64,000 nucleotides of DNA. Source: Clostridia bacterium (GTDB taxonomy: Bacteria; Bacillota_A; Clostridia; Christensenellales; Aristaeellaceae). The stretch is from the NCBI GenBank assembly GCA_017518705.1, contig JAFWUC010000053.1, positions 8,883 to 72,882 on the forward strand, in the 5' to 3' direction. Position 1 is the first letter of the stretch, and every line of letters begins with the position of its first letter. The notes beneath the pieces are model-generated. The model was not told where the DNA came from and searched no databases. It was given only the letters and a program-made list of their open reading frames with translations. Below, piece by piece: positions 43,645 to 52,358 of this stretch. A program made the translations under genes and the position numbers.

Positions 43645-46600
43645 ATGAAACAAAGATGCTATAACTGCTTTAAGCCCGTAGGCGCGGACGGTGTCTGCCC
43701 GAACTGCGGGTTCGACAACGCGTCCGCTTTAAACGAAGGCGCCGCAAAAGCCGGCACCGTTCTGGCGTCCCGCTACGTGGTGGGCCGCTTAAAGAGCTCC
43801 GACGGCGTAATGAATATCTATGCTGCTTACGACAACGAAAAGGAAGCCAGACGCAAGCTGCTGGAGTTCTGCCCGGAAAGGCACTGCCATAGGCTTGAAA
43901 ACGGCAGGCTCGCCGTAAAGCCCGGCCATGAGGACGCGTACAAACGCGCGCTCAGCCAGGCGATGGAAGAACTGGACGAATCCGCGGACAAAAGATACAC
44001 CTCCTTTACCGCAGGCGGCACCACCTGGTTCGTGGAGAGGAAAAAGGCCGTGAAGGAAGCCACTCCCGAACCTGAAGAGGAACTGGTGGAAAACCCGTTT
44101 AACGGCAAGCTGCCCGCGATAATAGTTGCGGCCGTGATACTGATCGGTCTCATTTACCTGGCCGTCAGGTTACTTGCGGGCGGTCCCAAGGACGACCCCA
44201 CCGCCCAGGAGCTCACCCCCACCCCCACCGCGATCTCTCAGAATATCTCCTGGCTGCCTGACGTGACGCCCACCCCCACGCCTTACGTGTGGAGCGAGCC
44301 TACCCAGAACACCAGCATAAAATATGCCGACTGGATGGCGCAGCCCGGCGACACCAGCACCGTCAGACCCACTCCCACTCCCACCCCCTACAACATGTGG
44401 GAGGAGCTCCAGCAGGAGATCGATTCCACCTGGGGCAGCATGACGCCCACCCCCGCGCCCACCCGCGGCACGGTCAAAAAGGGTTCCGACCCCGAGCTTA
44501 TACGGGAGCTCCAGTGGCAGCTCATACAGCTGGGCTGGCTGGAAAACGGCGGCGCGACCGGCGAATATGACGCCGCCACGGTCAAGGCGGTCCGGGATTT
44601 CCAGACCTATATGAACAACGCCTACGGCGCGGGTCTCACCGTGGACGGCATTTGCGGAGCCAAGACGTTCAGTTTTCTTGACAACTACGGGATCTCCGCA
44701 AAGCCCACTCCCGGCATCACGCCCACTCCCACGCCCCAGGTATACGTAATAGACAAGAACTCATCGCCCCTGGAGATCCGCGAGCTCCAGCTGCTGCTTA
44801 CTTCCAACGGTTGGTACTCGGGCGCCGCCAACGGCGTTTACGACGCGAACACCATGGAAGCGGTGCTCCAGTTCCAGTCCTATGTCAATTCCTCCACCGG
44901 CGTGCAGTACGTGAGCGAGACCGGCTACGCGGACGAGCACACCGTGCTGCTGCTCAAATGGGGCGAATTCATCAAGCCCCAGGTCACGCCCACTGTCACG
45001 CCCGAACCTTCTCCCACCGCCACCGCCGATCCCTATGACGAGACCGACCAGATGGTGGAGCTGTTCGAGCCGGCGGACGTGATCGTGAGCGCCGAAGGCA
45101 ATGTGCGCGTATACGAGAGCGCCAGCGAAAACAGCCGCGTATTGGGCATAGTCGCCCACAACAGCCGCCTTGTGATGCTGGCCGGCAGCCAGAACTGGGC
45201 GATGGTGGCTTCCTCCAACGGACAGACCGGCTTTATGCGCCTGTGCGACATAGAGATCCAAAACCCCACCGGACAGGATACCAATGAAGGCTACAGCATA
45301 AACGAGAATTCCTCTGTCGACGACATCAAATCCCTGCAGGAACTGCTCATCACCCAAGGCTGGTTAAGCGGCGCCGCCGACGGCGTGTACGGCAGGCAGA
45401 CCCGCGCCGCCGTGAGCGCGTTCCAGACCTATGTGAACACGCAGGAAGGCGAAGGCCGGCTGACTGTCAGCGGCATTGCCGACGGCGACACGCTGGACCT
45501 GCTGCTGGACGGCAGATACCTTAACCCCTCTGTGTATCCCGCTTCTTCCGACGAGATCCAGTTTACCGAAGTGTTCGAGACGCTGTACGTAAGGGCCAAG
45601 GCCAACGGCACCGCCCTGTACGAAAAGCCGGACATCAACTTCCCCAGATGGAACGTGTCCAACACTGCGGAATACATTTTGAGCGCCACGGGCGGAGAGT
45701 GGCTCAAGATATTAAACCCCGCCAACCAGTTCGTGGCTTACGGCCTGAGCGACGAGTTCGACGTGTACTCCAAGCAGGCGCAGACCACCGCTACGCCCAC
45801 TGCGGAACCAACTCCCGCGCCCACTTCGGAGCTCACTCCCACGCCTGAGCCCGAAATTACTCCCGAACCCACGGCGGAAACCGAACCGACGCCCACGCCC
45901 GAAGACGTAGTGACGCCCGTTCCCACCGCTATCGAGACGTTCAAACCCGCCGTGCCCGGCGAAATGTACGCCCAGGTCAGCGCGGAAAGCGCGATACTGT
46001 ACGACACCTGCGACGAAGCTGAAGGCTATCCTCTGGCTGTGCTGGAAAACGGCAGCATATATGAAGTCACCGAATACTCCGAAAACTGGGTGCGCGTGAT
46101 CTGCGGCGATATGACCGGTTACGTGCTCAGGAGCACGGTAGTGAGAGTAAGTCCTCCCCCTGCCGTGACCGAAACGCCTGAACCTACGCCCGAGCCCACA
46201 GCGGAGCCTACCGATGAGCCCACGCCCGAGCCGACACCGGAACCTACGCCGGAACCCACGCCCGAACCTACTCCGGAACCGACTCCCGAGCCGACTCCCG
46301 AACCGACGCCTGAGCCGACACCGGAACCCACTCCCGAACCTACGCCCGAGCCTACGCCGGAACCCACACCCGAGCCCGACGTATACGACGGAATGTGGAT
46401 CTACGATCCCGTACTGGTGCGCGCCTTCCAGGATGCGCTGATAAGCGCCGGGTGGCTGGACGGAGACGCTATAATGTTCTCCGACGGCGAATACGGCACC
46501 CTGGGCGACGTGACGTATCAGGCTATCTGGAAGCTGCAGCAGTACGCCGCCACGCTCCCGGGCGCTCCTGTGATGCAGCCCGTAGCGGACGAGAACGGCA

Positions 46601-46692
46601 GCTTCAGGGATATGTTCGACCAGTATTATCCCATCGATGAAGCCACATACAACTTCATCCTGAACGAACTTCCGGAAAAACCAAACGCCTGA
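43645..46692 (+). CDS. Membrane protein: zinc ribbon, relic kinase lobe, PG-binding
   Basis: A 1015-residue bitopic protein. A zinc ribbon (Cys5, Cys8, Cys18, Cys21) is followed by residues 37-130, which line up with the N-lobe of clostridial Ser/Thr kinases (GTVLASRYVVGRL, then IYAAYDN and KLLEFCPERH). No catalytic loop or DFG motif follows. A single transmembrane helix spans about 156-176. Outside are TPTP-rich linkers, three clear PG_binding_1 repeats (about 281, 373 and 555 onward), SH3-like segments (about 480-540 and 773-835), a (PEPT)n stalk (844-911) and a last PG-binding-like domain. It is probably a wall-attached sensor or scaffold with a catalytically dead cytosolic part. It starts directly after the HAD-TMK stop with GGGGAGGT upstream and ends before a terminator. 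Confidence 0.85.
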   Translation: MKQRCYNCFKPVGADGVCPNCGFDNASALNEGAAKAGTVLASRYVVGRLKSSDGVMNIYAAYDNEKEARRKLLEFCPERHCHRLENGRLAVKPGHEDAYKRALSQAMEELDESADKRYTSFTAGGTTWFVERKKAVKEATPEPEEELVENPFNGKLPAIIVAAVILIGLIYLAVRLLAGGPKDDPTAQELTPTPTAISQNISWLPDVTPTPTPYVWSEPTQNTSIKYADWMAQPGDTSTVRPTPTPTPYNMWEELQQEIDSTWGSMTPTPAPTRGTVKKGSDPELIRELQWQLIQLGWLENGGATGEYDAATVKAVRDFQTYMNNAYGAGLTVDGICGAKTFSFLDNYGISAKPTPGITPTPTPQVYVIDKNSSPLEIRELQLLLTSNGWYSGAANGVYDANTMEAVLQFQSYVNSSTGVQYVSETGYADEHTVLLLKWGEFIKPQVTPTVTPEPSPTATADPYDETDQMVELFEPADVIVSAEGNVRVYESASENSRVLGIVAHNSRLVMLAGSQNWAMVASSNGQTGFMRLCDIEIQNPTGQDTNEGYSINENSSVDDIKSLQELLITQGWLSGAADGVYGRQTRAAVSAFQTYVNTQEGEGRLTVSGIADGDTLDLLLDGRYLNPSVYPASSDEIQFTEVFETLYVRAKANGTALYEKPDINFPRWNVSNTAEYILSATGGEWLKILNPANQFVAYGLSDEFDVYSKQAQTTATPTAEPTPAPTSELTPTPEPEITPEPTAETEPTPTPEDVVTPVPTAIETFKPAVPGEMYAQVSAESAILYDTCDEAEGYPLAVLENGSIYEVTEYSENWVRVICGDMTGYVLRSTVVRVSPPPAVTETPEPTPEPTAEPTDEPTPEPTPEPTPEPTPEPTPEPTPEPTPEPTPEPTPEPTPEPTPEPTPEPTPEPDVYDGMWIYDPVLVRAFQDALISAGWLDGDAIMFSDGEYGTLGDVTYQAIWKLQQYAATLPGAPVMQPVADENGSFRDMFDQYYPIDEATYNFILNELPEKPNA
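46174..46378 (+). repeat. Coding (PEPT)n tandem repeat
   Basis: A 12-bp in-frame repeat encoding Pro-Glu-Pro-Thr about 16 times with early Ala/Asp variants, residues 844-911. Third positions vary between copies (CCC/CCG, GAA/GAG, ACG/ACT/ACA), showing selection on the protein. It is likely a stiff, extended stalk through the wall and a site prone to length variation. Confidence 0.9.
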
Positions 46693-46705
46693 GACTTTCA
46701 TCCTC

Positions 46706-46738
46706 CCGCCCTGTCCCAACCGGACAGGGCGGTTTTTT
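46706..46738 (+). terminator. Intrinsic terminator of envelope operon
   Basis: CCGCCCTGTCC (46706-46716), a 5-base loop and the exact complement, followed by six Ts. Confidence 0.93.
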
Positions 46739-46803
46739 CAAACAGTATTTTAGTCTTATCCGCCAATCAATAACCGCATTTTAACACATCCATAGCCCCG
46801 AAG

Positions 46804-46812
46804 TGGTATAAT
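46804..46812 (+). promoter_or_regulatory. Extended -10 of XpaC-like gene
   Basis: TGGTATAAT, an extended -10, 33 bases before the ATG. A TTAACA lies 20 bp further upstream, which is long for a -35. Confidence 0.6.
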
Positions 46813-46844
46813 ATAAGGTAATATCGTTTGATTGGGAGCAATAA

Positions 46845-47813
46845 ATGAGTCAAACCAATAACGCCGACAACAATGACAGCTTCAAGCTGGACGCCGGTCT
46901 TATAGTAAACTTCCTGATGCTGTTCATCCCCGGTCTGCGCTTTTTCGGGGCCATATGGCTGTACAAGCGTTTCAAGCGGCAGTACAGGGGAAAGAAATCA
47001 AACTCGGCATGGACGCTGATCCCCAACATACTGTTCGCCCTGTACGCGCTGAGCGAAGTGGGCGCGGGCGGATACCTGTGGCCCCTGTCGGTGGTGGCGA
47101 TGGTCGCCGTTGCCATAAGCATGATCGCGCGCAGCTTCAGCAACAAATCCGACGACGTGTTCGCCTTTCTGCACGGCCGTGACGCGTGTTACGTTTCCAC
47201 CCTTGCCAACGCGCTCAACATGTCCGACGCCCAGGTCATGACCTGCGTGCGCCAGCTCAAGCGCAAGGGCAAGCTGCCCCAAACAACTTACATCGACAAG
47301 GCCCGCGGCCTTATAGTACTCACGCCCAACGGCAGGCCCGCCGAGGACGAAGTCAGGCAGAGGACCGCCCCCCGCCCCGACAAGACCACATACACCGAAG
47401 AAGCGACCGACGCATACGACAAGATCCTGCTGCAGATCCGCACCCTGAACGACCGGATACAGGACAAGACCATGTCCGACAAGATCTACCACATAGAGGC
47501 CACCACCGCTTCCATATTCTACGTGGTCAAGAGCAAACCCGAGCGGGAAAAAGAGATACAGAGCTTCATGGAGTACTACCTGCCCGCCACGCTTAAGCTT
47601 TTGGGCCGCTACGCGGAACTGGAGAAGCAGAACAACCACAGCAGCGAAAGCATCCGCAACTCCATGCTCAACATCGAGGGCGCCATGGACAAGGTGGTTG
47701 AAGGCTTCGATACTCAGCTGGACAAACTTTACAAGAGCGACGCCATAGACATCACCAACGATATAAACGTGCTGGAAAAAATGATGCGCATGGAAGGCCT
47801 GAACGGGAAATAA
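46845..47813 (+). CDS. XpaC-like membrane protein
   Basis: A 322-residue protein with two or three N-terminal hydrophobic segments (about residues 15-35 and 60-95) and a cytosolic C-terminal part from about 185. That part resembles the XpaC family (5-bromo-4-chloroindolyl phosphate hydrolysis protein), including MEYYLPATLKLLGRYAELE. Between them, FAFLHGRDACYVSTLANALN to QLKRKGKL looks like a winged-helix-like PCI/DprA-type segment. XpaC-type genes often accompany TelA-like toxic-anion-resistance genes, but none is present here. Molecular role unknown. GGGAG precedes the ATG, and the gene stands alone between a promoter and a terminator. Confidence 0.78.
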   Translation: MSQTNNADNNDSFKLDAGLIVNFLMLFIPGLRFFGAIWLYKRFKRQYRGKKSNSAWTLIPNILFALYALSEVGAGGYLWPLSVVAMVAVAISMIARSFSNKSDDVFAFLHGRDACYVSTLANALNMSDAQVMTCVRQLKRKGKLPQTTYIDKARGLIVLTPNGRPAEDEVRQRTAPRPDKTTYTEEATDAYDKILLQIRTLNDRIQDKTMSDKIYHIEATTASIFYVVKSKPEREKEIQSFMEYYLPATLKLLGRYAELEKQNNHSSESIRNSMLNIEGAMDKVVEGFDTQLDKLYKSDAIDITNDINVLEKMMRMEGLNGK

Positions 47814-47826
47814 ACCGGCGCATACG

Positions 47827-47863
47827 AAACCGCGGCTGTCTTTGATGACAGCCGCGGTTTTTT
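47827..47863 (+). terminator. Intrinsic terminator after XpaC-like gene
   Basis: A perfect 14-bp stem AAACCGCGGCTGTC with its complement, 6-base loop TTTGAT, then Ts. Confidence 0.93.
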
Positions 47864-47874
47864 CGATCCCGGCT

Positions 47875-48768
47875 TTATTTCTTATGGCCGGAGATGTGCT
47901 TGAAATTGCCTATGGTGCTGGTCACGTCGCTCACGCAGGCAAACGTGCCCGGGTATTTGTGTATGATCTCCAGAAAATCCTTTATCTGGTGCGGATTGAC
48001 CACGCAGATCATCATGGTCTTCTCTGTGCCGGAATACCCGCCTATGGCGCGGATGATGGTAACGGAGTGCCTGAGCTTTTCGATTATCTCCCGCTTAAGC
48101 CCGTCCGGGTCCTGGGTTATAAGCTCGATCTTCACCGCCGCCTCGCCGCCGCGGATTATGCCGCCGGATATGTGCGTGGTCAGGTAAGTGTAGATTATGC
48201 TTAAGATCACCGGTTCGAAGTTGTAGCCGTACACGAAGTAACTGGACATGGCTACCAGGGCGTTGAACACCAGCAGCACTTTTGTGAAAGCGATCTCCGG
48301 GTGTATCTTGTGCACGTAAGCGGCGATGAAATCCGTGCCGCCCGTCGTTCCCCCGCTCCTCACCGTCACGCCGTAGATTAGCCCGTTCACCGCACCCGCG
48401 GCTATGGGGGCAAGTATGGTGCTTTTGCTGTCCTGGGTGTGATAAATAAACTTGTCTATGTCTATCACATGCCTCTGGAACAAAAGCAGCACACCGGAAA
48501 ACACCAGCACGCTCAAAAGCGTCTTATCCGTAAAGCTCCTGCCGATCAAAATGAACCCGGCGATGGCCAGCGGTATGTTTATGAGCAGCGACATATAGCT
48601 TATGCTCACGCCGCTTAAGTACTGCACCATGGTGGCGATACCGTTTATGCCCGCCGGCGCGAAAGCGTTGGGCAGCACGAAAATGTAATAGTTGACCGCC
48701 ATCATCGCCGCCGCCAGTGTTATGAACACATAGCTCAAAAACGCTTTGTATCCGCTTTTATTCTGCAT
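47875..48768 (-). CDS. YitT-family membrane protein
   Basis: A 297-residue protein with about five or six transmembrane segments (YitT/DUF161) and a C-terminal cytosolic DUF2179 domain (about 215-297, including TVIRAIGGYSGTEKTMM-like strands). The family is widespread in Bacillota; transport or regulation of an unknown solute is suspected. The frame is open to 48819, but the ATG at 48768 has GGGGAG 10 bases upstream and starts at the family position. It overlaps the small upstream gene by 11 bases, so it may be the third gene of the polymerase unit. Confidence 0.88.
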   Translation of the reverse strand: MQNKSGYKAFLSYVFITLAAAMMAVNYYIFVLPNAFAPAGINGIATMVQYLSGVSISYMSLLINIPLAIAGFILIGRSFTDKTLLSVLVFSGVLLLFQRHVIDIDKFIYHTQDSKSTILAPIAAGAVNGLIYGVTVRSGGTTGGTDFIAAYVHKIHPEIAFTKVLLVFNALVAMSSYFVYGYNFEPVILSIIYTYLTTHISGGIIRGGEAAVKIELITQDPDGLKREIIEKLRHSVTIIRAIGGYSGTEKTMMICVVNPHQIKDFLEIIHKYPGTFACVSDVTSTIGNFKHISGHKK

Positions 48769-48988
48769 TTTGTTTGGTCTCCCCATCCCGGACGGCAGCG
48801 TGTGCCTCCGGATTTTCAACTTCTTTTGCCCGTTTTTCCATCGCTTTGGAGTATTCCGCGATCAATTCCTCGTAACCGCCCAGGGCGGCGAACGGCGCGA
48901 ACTGAGCTGCCCGCTCCAGCCTGCCCATCTGCGGGTGTTTTTTCGAGACCGGATGAGGCAGCGCGATTATGTCCGAGTAATCATTCAC
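48758..48988 (-). CDS. Small YolD-like partner of Y-family polymerase
   Basis: A 76-residue protein containing DIIALPHPVSKKHPQM and a RAAQFAPFAALGGYEELI block. These two blocks are typical of short clostridial proteins, resembling YolD, that are encoded next to UvrX/DinB-type polymerases. It overlaps the polymerase gene (ATGA), so the two are almost certainly expressed together. A role as polymerase or beta-clamp accessory is plausible from context but not shown. Confidence 0.8.
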   Translation of the reverse strand: MNDYSDIIALPHPVSKKHPQMGRLERAAQFAPFAALGGYEELIAEYSKAMEKRAKEVENPEAHAAVRDGETKQNAE

Positions 48989-50493
48989 GCCTTATGCCCC
49001 CCTATCTGCTTGTTGTGCTCCAGCGCCGTCGCGCCTTTCTCCAGATTCAGGCCGGTAAAGATCGCGTTCTTTCCGAAGCGCCGCTGTATCTCGTTTATCG
49101 CCCTTTGACGGCTCAGGCGTTTTTCATCAAGCGCCGGTCCCGCGCATTCCTCCGTCCCGCCCGTATCGAACATGCCTATCTGTTCCGGCACGGACATTGC
49201 GGGGCTGTGTTCGTCCGCCACTTCCACCGCCGCCACGCTCATGCGCCGGACGAGCAGGTTTTTGTTGGTCACCGAATCGAATATGCGCCTTACCGCCAGG
49301 TCAAACTCCTCACTGAGCGCGGTCGGCTTCGGGAACCTGTAAGTGCCCGCGGCGCTTTTGGGCACGAAGCGGCCGTAAAAATCCCTTTCGACCTCCCTGC
49401 CCACCGTCTTCATGCGTTCCGGGTCGTTCAGGTTCTCATGATCGTAGCCTACGCCCACGGCGATCATGCCCGCCTTAAGTCCCTTCGCGCTCAGCTGCAG
49501 TGCCAGCTTCGCCGCCATCTCACGGATGACCACCCGGGCACTTTCGTTTTCGTAAGGCTCCGCCAGCACCTGCCCGTTGGACAGTGAGGATGCCTTGGCC
49601 CGGTACGCCTTGATGTCCCGCATCTCGCAGCTCTCGTAGCCCCAGGCATGATCTATCAACAGCTGGGCGTTCACGCCGAACAGCTTGTACAGTGTCTCCT
49701 CGTTGGCGCGCTCGTCCGCGCCTCCGATCGAGCAGCGGGCAATGTCCCCCATGGTGTATATGCCCATGGCGGCCAGTTTCCGCTGGGTACCGCCGCCCAC
49801 ACGCCAGAAGTCCTTGAGCGGCCTGTGGTCCCACAGCTGGCGCCGGTATTCCATTTCATCCAGCTCCGCGATGCGCACGCCCTTGTCGTCCGGCGGCATG
49901 CGCTTGGCGACTATATCCATGGCTATCTTGGCCAGGTACAAATTCGTGCGTTTGCCCGCCGTGGCCGTGATGCCCGTTTCGTCGTACACCTCGTGTATAA
50001 GTTTCTCGCACAGCTGCTTGGGCGTGAGGCCGTATATCTTAAGATAAGGCTGGGCGTCGATGAACACTTCATCCACGCTGTACACGTGTATATCGTCCGG
50101 GGAAATATACTTGGCGTATATGGTGTATATCTTGCCCGAGTACTCCATGTACAGGCCCATGCGGGGTTTGGCGGTCAGGAAGCTCAGTTCCAGCGACGGA
50201 TCCCGGTCCAGTTCGCTTTTTATGTAGCTCTGGCCGGTAAACGTGCGGTTCGGCGCCTTCATCCGGCGCAGGGCATTGGCCTCCCGCACCTTCTCCACCG
50301 CCTCAAACAGCCGCGCCCGGCCTCCCAGCCCCGCAAGCTGCTTAAGCGGCGGCGTCACCGCGAGGCAGATGGTCTTCTCCGTACGGGAAGCGTCCGCCAC
50401 CACCAGGTTCGTGTCCAGCGGATCAAGCCCCCGCTGGGCACACTCCACCGAGGCGTAAAAGCTTTTCAGATCTATGGCGAGGAACGCGCCCAT
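48985..50493 (-). CDS. Y-family DNA polymerase, UvrX/ImpB-like
   Basis: A 502-residue translesion polymerase-like protein. The start FLAIDLKSFYASVEC carries the first catalytic aspartate, and YSVDEVFIDA (about residues 119-128) carries the second acidic pair. Thumb and little-finger domains follow, including a helix-hairpin-helix-type segment around DFWRVGGGTQRKLAAMGI. It is longer than DinB (about 350-420) and closer to the UvrX/UmuC-like group of Bacillota. No LexA box was identified upstream. It is followed by its YolD-like partner. Confidence 0.9.
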   Translation of the reverse strand: MGAFLAIDLKSFYASVECAQRGLDPLDTNLVVADASRTEKTICLAVTPPLKQLAGLGGRARLFEAVEKVREANALRRMKAPNRTFTGQSYIKSELDRDPSLELSFLTAKPRMGLYMEYSGKIYTIYAKYISPDDIHVYSVDEVFIDAQPYLKIYGLTPKQLCEKLIHEVYDETGITATAGKRTNLYLAKIAMDIVAKRMPPDDKGVRIAELDEMEYRRQLWDHRPLKDFWRVGGGTQRKLAAMGIYTMGDIARCSIGGADERANEETLYKLFGVNAQLLIDHAWGYESCEMRDIKAYRAKASSLSNGQVLAEPYENESARVVIREMAAKLALQLSAKGLKAGMIAVGVGYDHENLNDPERMKTVGREVERDFYGRFVPKSAAGTYRFPKPTALSEEFDLAVRRIFDSVTNKNLLVRRMSVAAVEVADEHSPAMSVPEQIGMFDTGGTEECAGPALDEKRLSRQRAINEIQRRFGKNAIFTGLNLEKGATALEHNKQIGGHKA

Positions 50494-50495
50494 AT

Positions 50496-52232
50496 CTATT
50501 TCCTGATCCCGGCGTTCCCTTTATCGTCCGTATCCATAAGGCACATGGCCGCGAAAGAGGAACCGTCTTTGTTCCTTCCGCCAAGGATATACTCGTACAC
50601 GCCCGCGCCGTCTTTTTCCAGCGGGCGGGAACGGAACTCGAACTCCATGCTCCAGGCGCCGCGCCGCTTTTTAAGGCTCCCCGCGGCGGGCATGGCGTAC
50701 CTGCAGGTCTCGAACCTGCCCGGTCCGAACAAAAGGCTGCTTTCCTCGGGAGCGTCCGCCGTGAAAGTGACGCGCGCCCTGAATCCGCCTTCCCCGCAGT
50801 CCGTTATCGAAGCAGAAAGTATATCGGTGTTATCCAGCCTGCCGCCCAGGAATCTGTCCTCCGTGCGCTTGACCGCCAAAAGCACCCTGTCCGTATCGGC
50901 AGCGTTTATTTCCTTGGCGGACGGTTTCTGTTTTCTCAGCTCCGCCTCGGACTTTTTGAATTCCTCCAGCAGCCTGCGCTTGAATCCCGCGACTTCGCCT
51001 ATGACCTCGCCATACCTGAACTCGCACAGGTTTTCGTGGTTTTTCAGGCTCTGCCACGGCGTGGGCCGGTATTCGGTAGCGCCCTTCTGGGGCAGAAAAT
51101 GGCCTTCCGCCTCCTTGAACGGGTCGAACTCCGCTTCCTCCAGCTCGCTCACATTGCCGCACAGCGGATGCAGCGGGATGTACGGCTGTTCGCAGGGGCG
51201 TCCAAACGCCGTCCAGGCGGTCAGAAGCCTGTTTTCGTCCGTAAACTCGTATATCTCGCTTTCGACGGTGGTGCCCGTGCAGATGCGCCTCACCGGCGTG
51301 TCGTGGGGAGACATGCCGGGACCGAAGCGCACGTCGTTAGGCGTGCCTTCGTAATGGAACGACATCACCTTCATCAGGTCCTCCACGCCCACCTGTTTTT
51401 TCGTTCTGACGCAGAAAGGATAGCCCTCGGTCCTGTCGTCCCATTTTCTGCCCAAAAGCAGCTGGGAAGCGTATTTCTGCCTCAGCGTGTTTTCGGGATG
51501 TCGGTATGTCCTGACAGCCTGATACGCTTTCGCGAAGTCGAAGTCAAACAGGTCTCCCTCTTTCGCGGGAGTGTACCAGCCCCGCTTGGCGGCGTACTCC
51601 GCCAGGTCAGCGGGATACCACATCTCCTCCGCGTCGTTCACGGAATGCAGGGTGTAGTGGTTGGGCATAACGGCTACGGCGTCGTCCGGAACGCGGGCAG
51701 CCATGTACCTGTGCCCGTGCACGACCTGCAGCATGAACGCTTCGTCTTTGTCCGCTATAATGTAAATGCGCCCGTCGGATGCGTAGCCGTATTTCTCGAT
51801 CAGCTCAATACCTGTCTTAAGGCCTTCCCGCGCGCTGGCGCTTCTTTCCGCCAATGCCCTGCGCAGTTCGTATATTATCCCTTCCTTGGAATGTACTTCC
51901 TCTTCTTCGTACTCGCGGGAACCGCAGGAAGAATCCGACACGATGACCACTCCGTTCTCGTTCACGAAACTGTCGGATGTGGACAGGCCGCCCTCCGGTC
52001 CCCGAACCTGACACCACCAGTAGGCGTACGTATGCCTGACCTGGGGTATGCGGGTGTATCCCTCTTCCGCGGGCAGCAGCGTGCCTTCCTCCCAGTCCTT
52101 CGCGGGCACGAAAAAGTGGCGCATCCGCGCGTGCGTATAGTCATCTTCGTTGTGGGCGACCATCACAAAGCCGGTCTTGCTGGCGCGTTTGCCCACGACC
52201 ACGGTCATGCAGTTGGCGTTTTTCATATCCAT
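50496..52232 (-). CDS. C69-family dipeptidase-like hydrolase
   Basis: A 578-residue N-terminal-nucleophile hydrolase of peptidase family C69 (U34). The sequence begins MDMKNANCMTVVVGKRAS. Cys8 would become the N-terminal nucleophile after removal of a seven-residue leader, and the conserved VMVAHNEDD follows. Characterised relatives are dipeptidases of lactobacilli. The C-terminal extension of about 100 residues is a beta-rich domain. AGAGGA lies 7 bases before the ATG. It is divergent from the glycoside hydrolase gene and is followed after 2 bases by the Y-polymerase gene, an odd partner. Confidence 0.85.
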   Translation of the reverse strand: MDMKNANCMTVVVGKRASKTGFVMVAHNEDDYTHARMRHFFVPAKDWEEGTLLPAEEGYTRIPQVRHTYAYWWCQVRGPEGGLSTSDSFVNENGVVIVSDSSCGSREYEEEEVHSKEGIIYELRRALAERSASAREGLKTGIELIEKYGYASDGRIYIIADKDEAFMLQVVHGHRYMAARVPDDAVAVMPNHYTLHSVNDAEEMWYPADLAEYAAKRGWYTPAKEGDLFDFDFAKAYQAVRTYRHPENTLRQKYASQLLLGRKWDDRTEGYPFCVRTKKQVGVEDLMKVMSFHYEGTPNDVRFGPGMSPHDTPVRRICTGTTVESEIYEFTDENRLLTAWTAFGRPCEQPYIPLHPLCGNVSELEEAEFDPFKEAEGHFLPQKGATEYRPTPWQSLKNHENLCEFRYGEVIGEVAGFKRRLLEEFKKSEAELRKQKPSAKEINAADTDRVLLAVKRTEDRFLGGRLDNTDILSASITDCGEGGFRARVTFTADAPEESSLLFGPGRFETCRYAMPAAGSLKKRRGAWSMEFEFRSRPLEKDGAGVYEYILGGRNKDGSSFAAMCLMDTDDKGNAGIRK

Positions 52233-52267
52233 ATTGCGTTCCTCTTACTCAAACTGTCCAATGGTAT

Positions 52268-52295
52268 ATTATACCAGTTTTTCGGCTTAATTCAA
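52268..52295 (-). promoter_or_regulatory. Promoter of C69 peptidase gene
   Basis: TTGAAT, a 16-bp spacer and TATAAT on the minus strand. The -10 lies inside the near-perfect palindrome GGTATATTATACC. Confidence 0.68.
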
Positions 52296-52304
52296 GTGAT
52301 ATGC

Positions 52305-52333
52305 TTGCAAGCTTTCCGGCAATCGTTTATAAT
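52305..52333 (+). promoter_or_regulatory. Promoter of glycoside hydrolase gene
   Basis: TTGCAA (52305-52310), a 17-bp spacer and TATAAT (52328-52333). It is back-to-back with the C69 promoter, with the two -35 elements only 9 bp apart. Confidence 0.8.
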
Positions 52334-52358
52334 CTTGATATCATTCGGGAGGTGCGAT

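Noticed and set aside
46119..46367. Minus-strand frame of repeated GSGV units
   Set aside because: It is the complement of the PEPT repeat and has no start signals; the plus frame has codon variation that preserves PEPT.
46174..46378. Possible CRISPR array or minisatellite
   Set aside because: The units are 12 bp, contiguous without spacers and in the frame of a long coding sequence.
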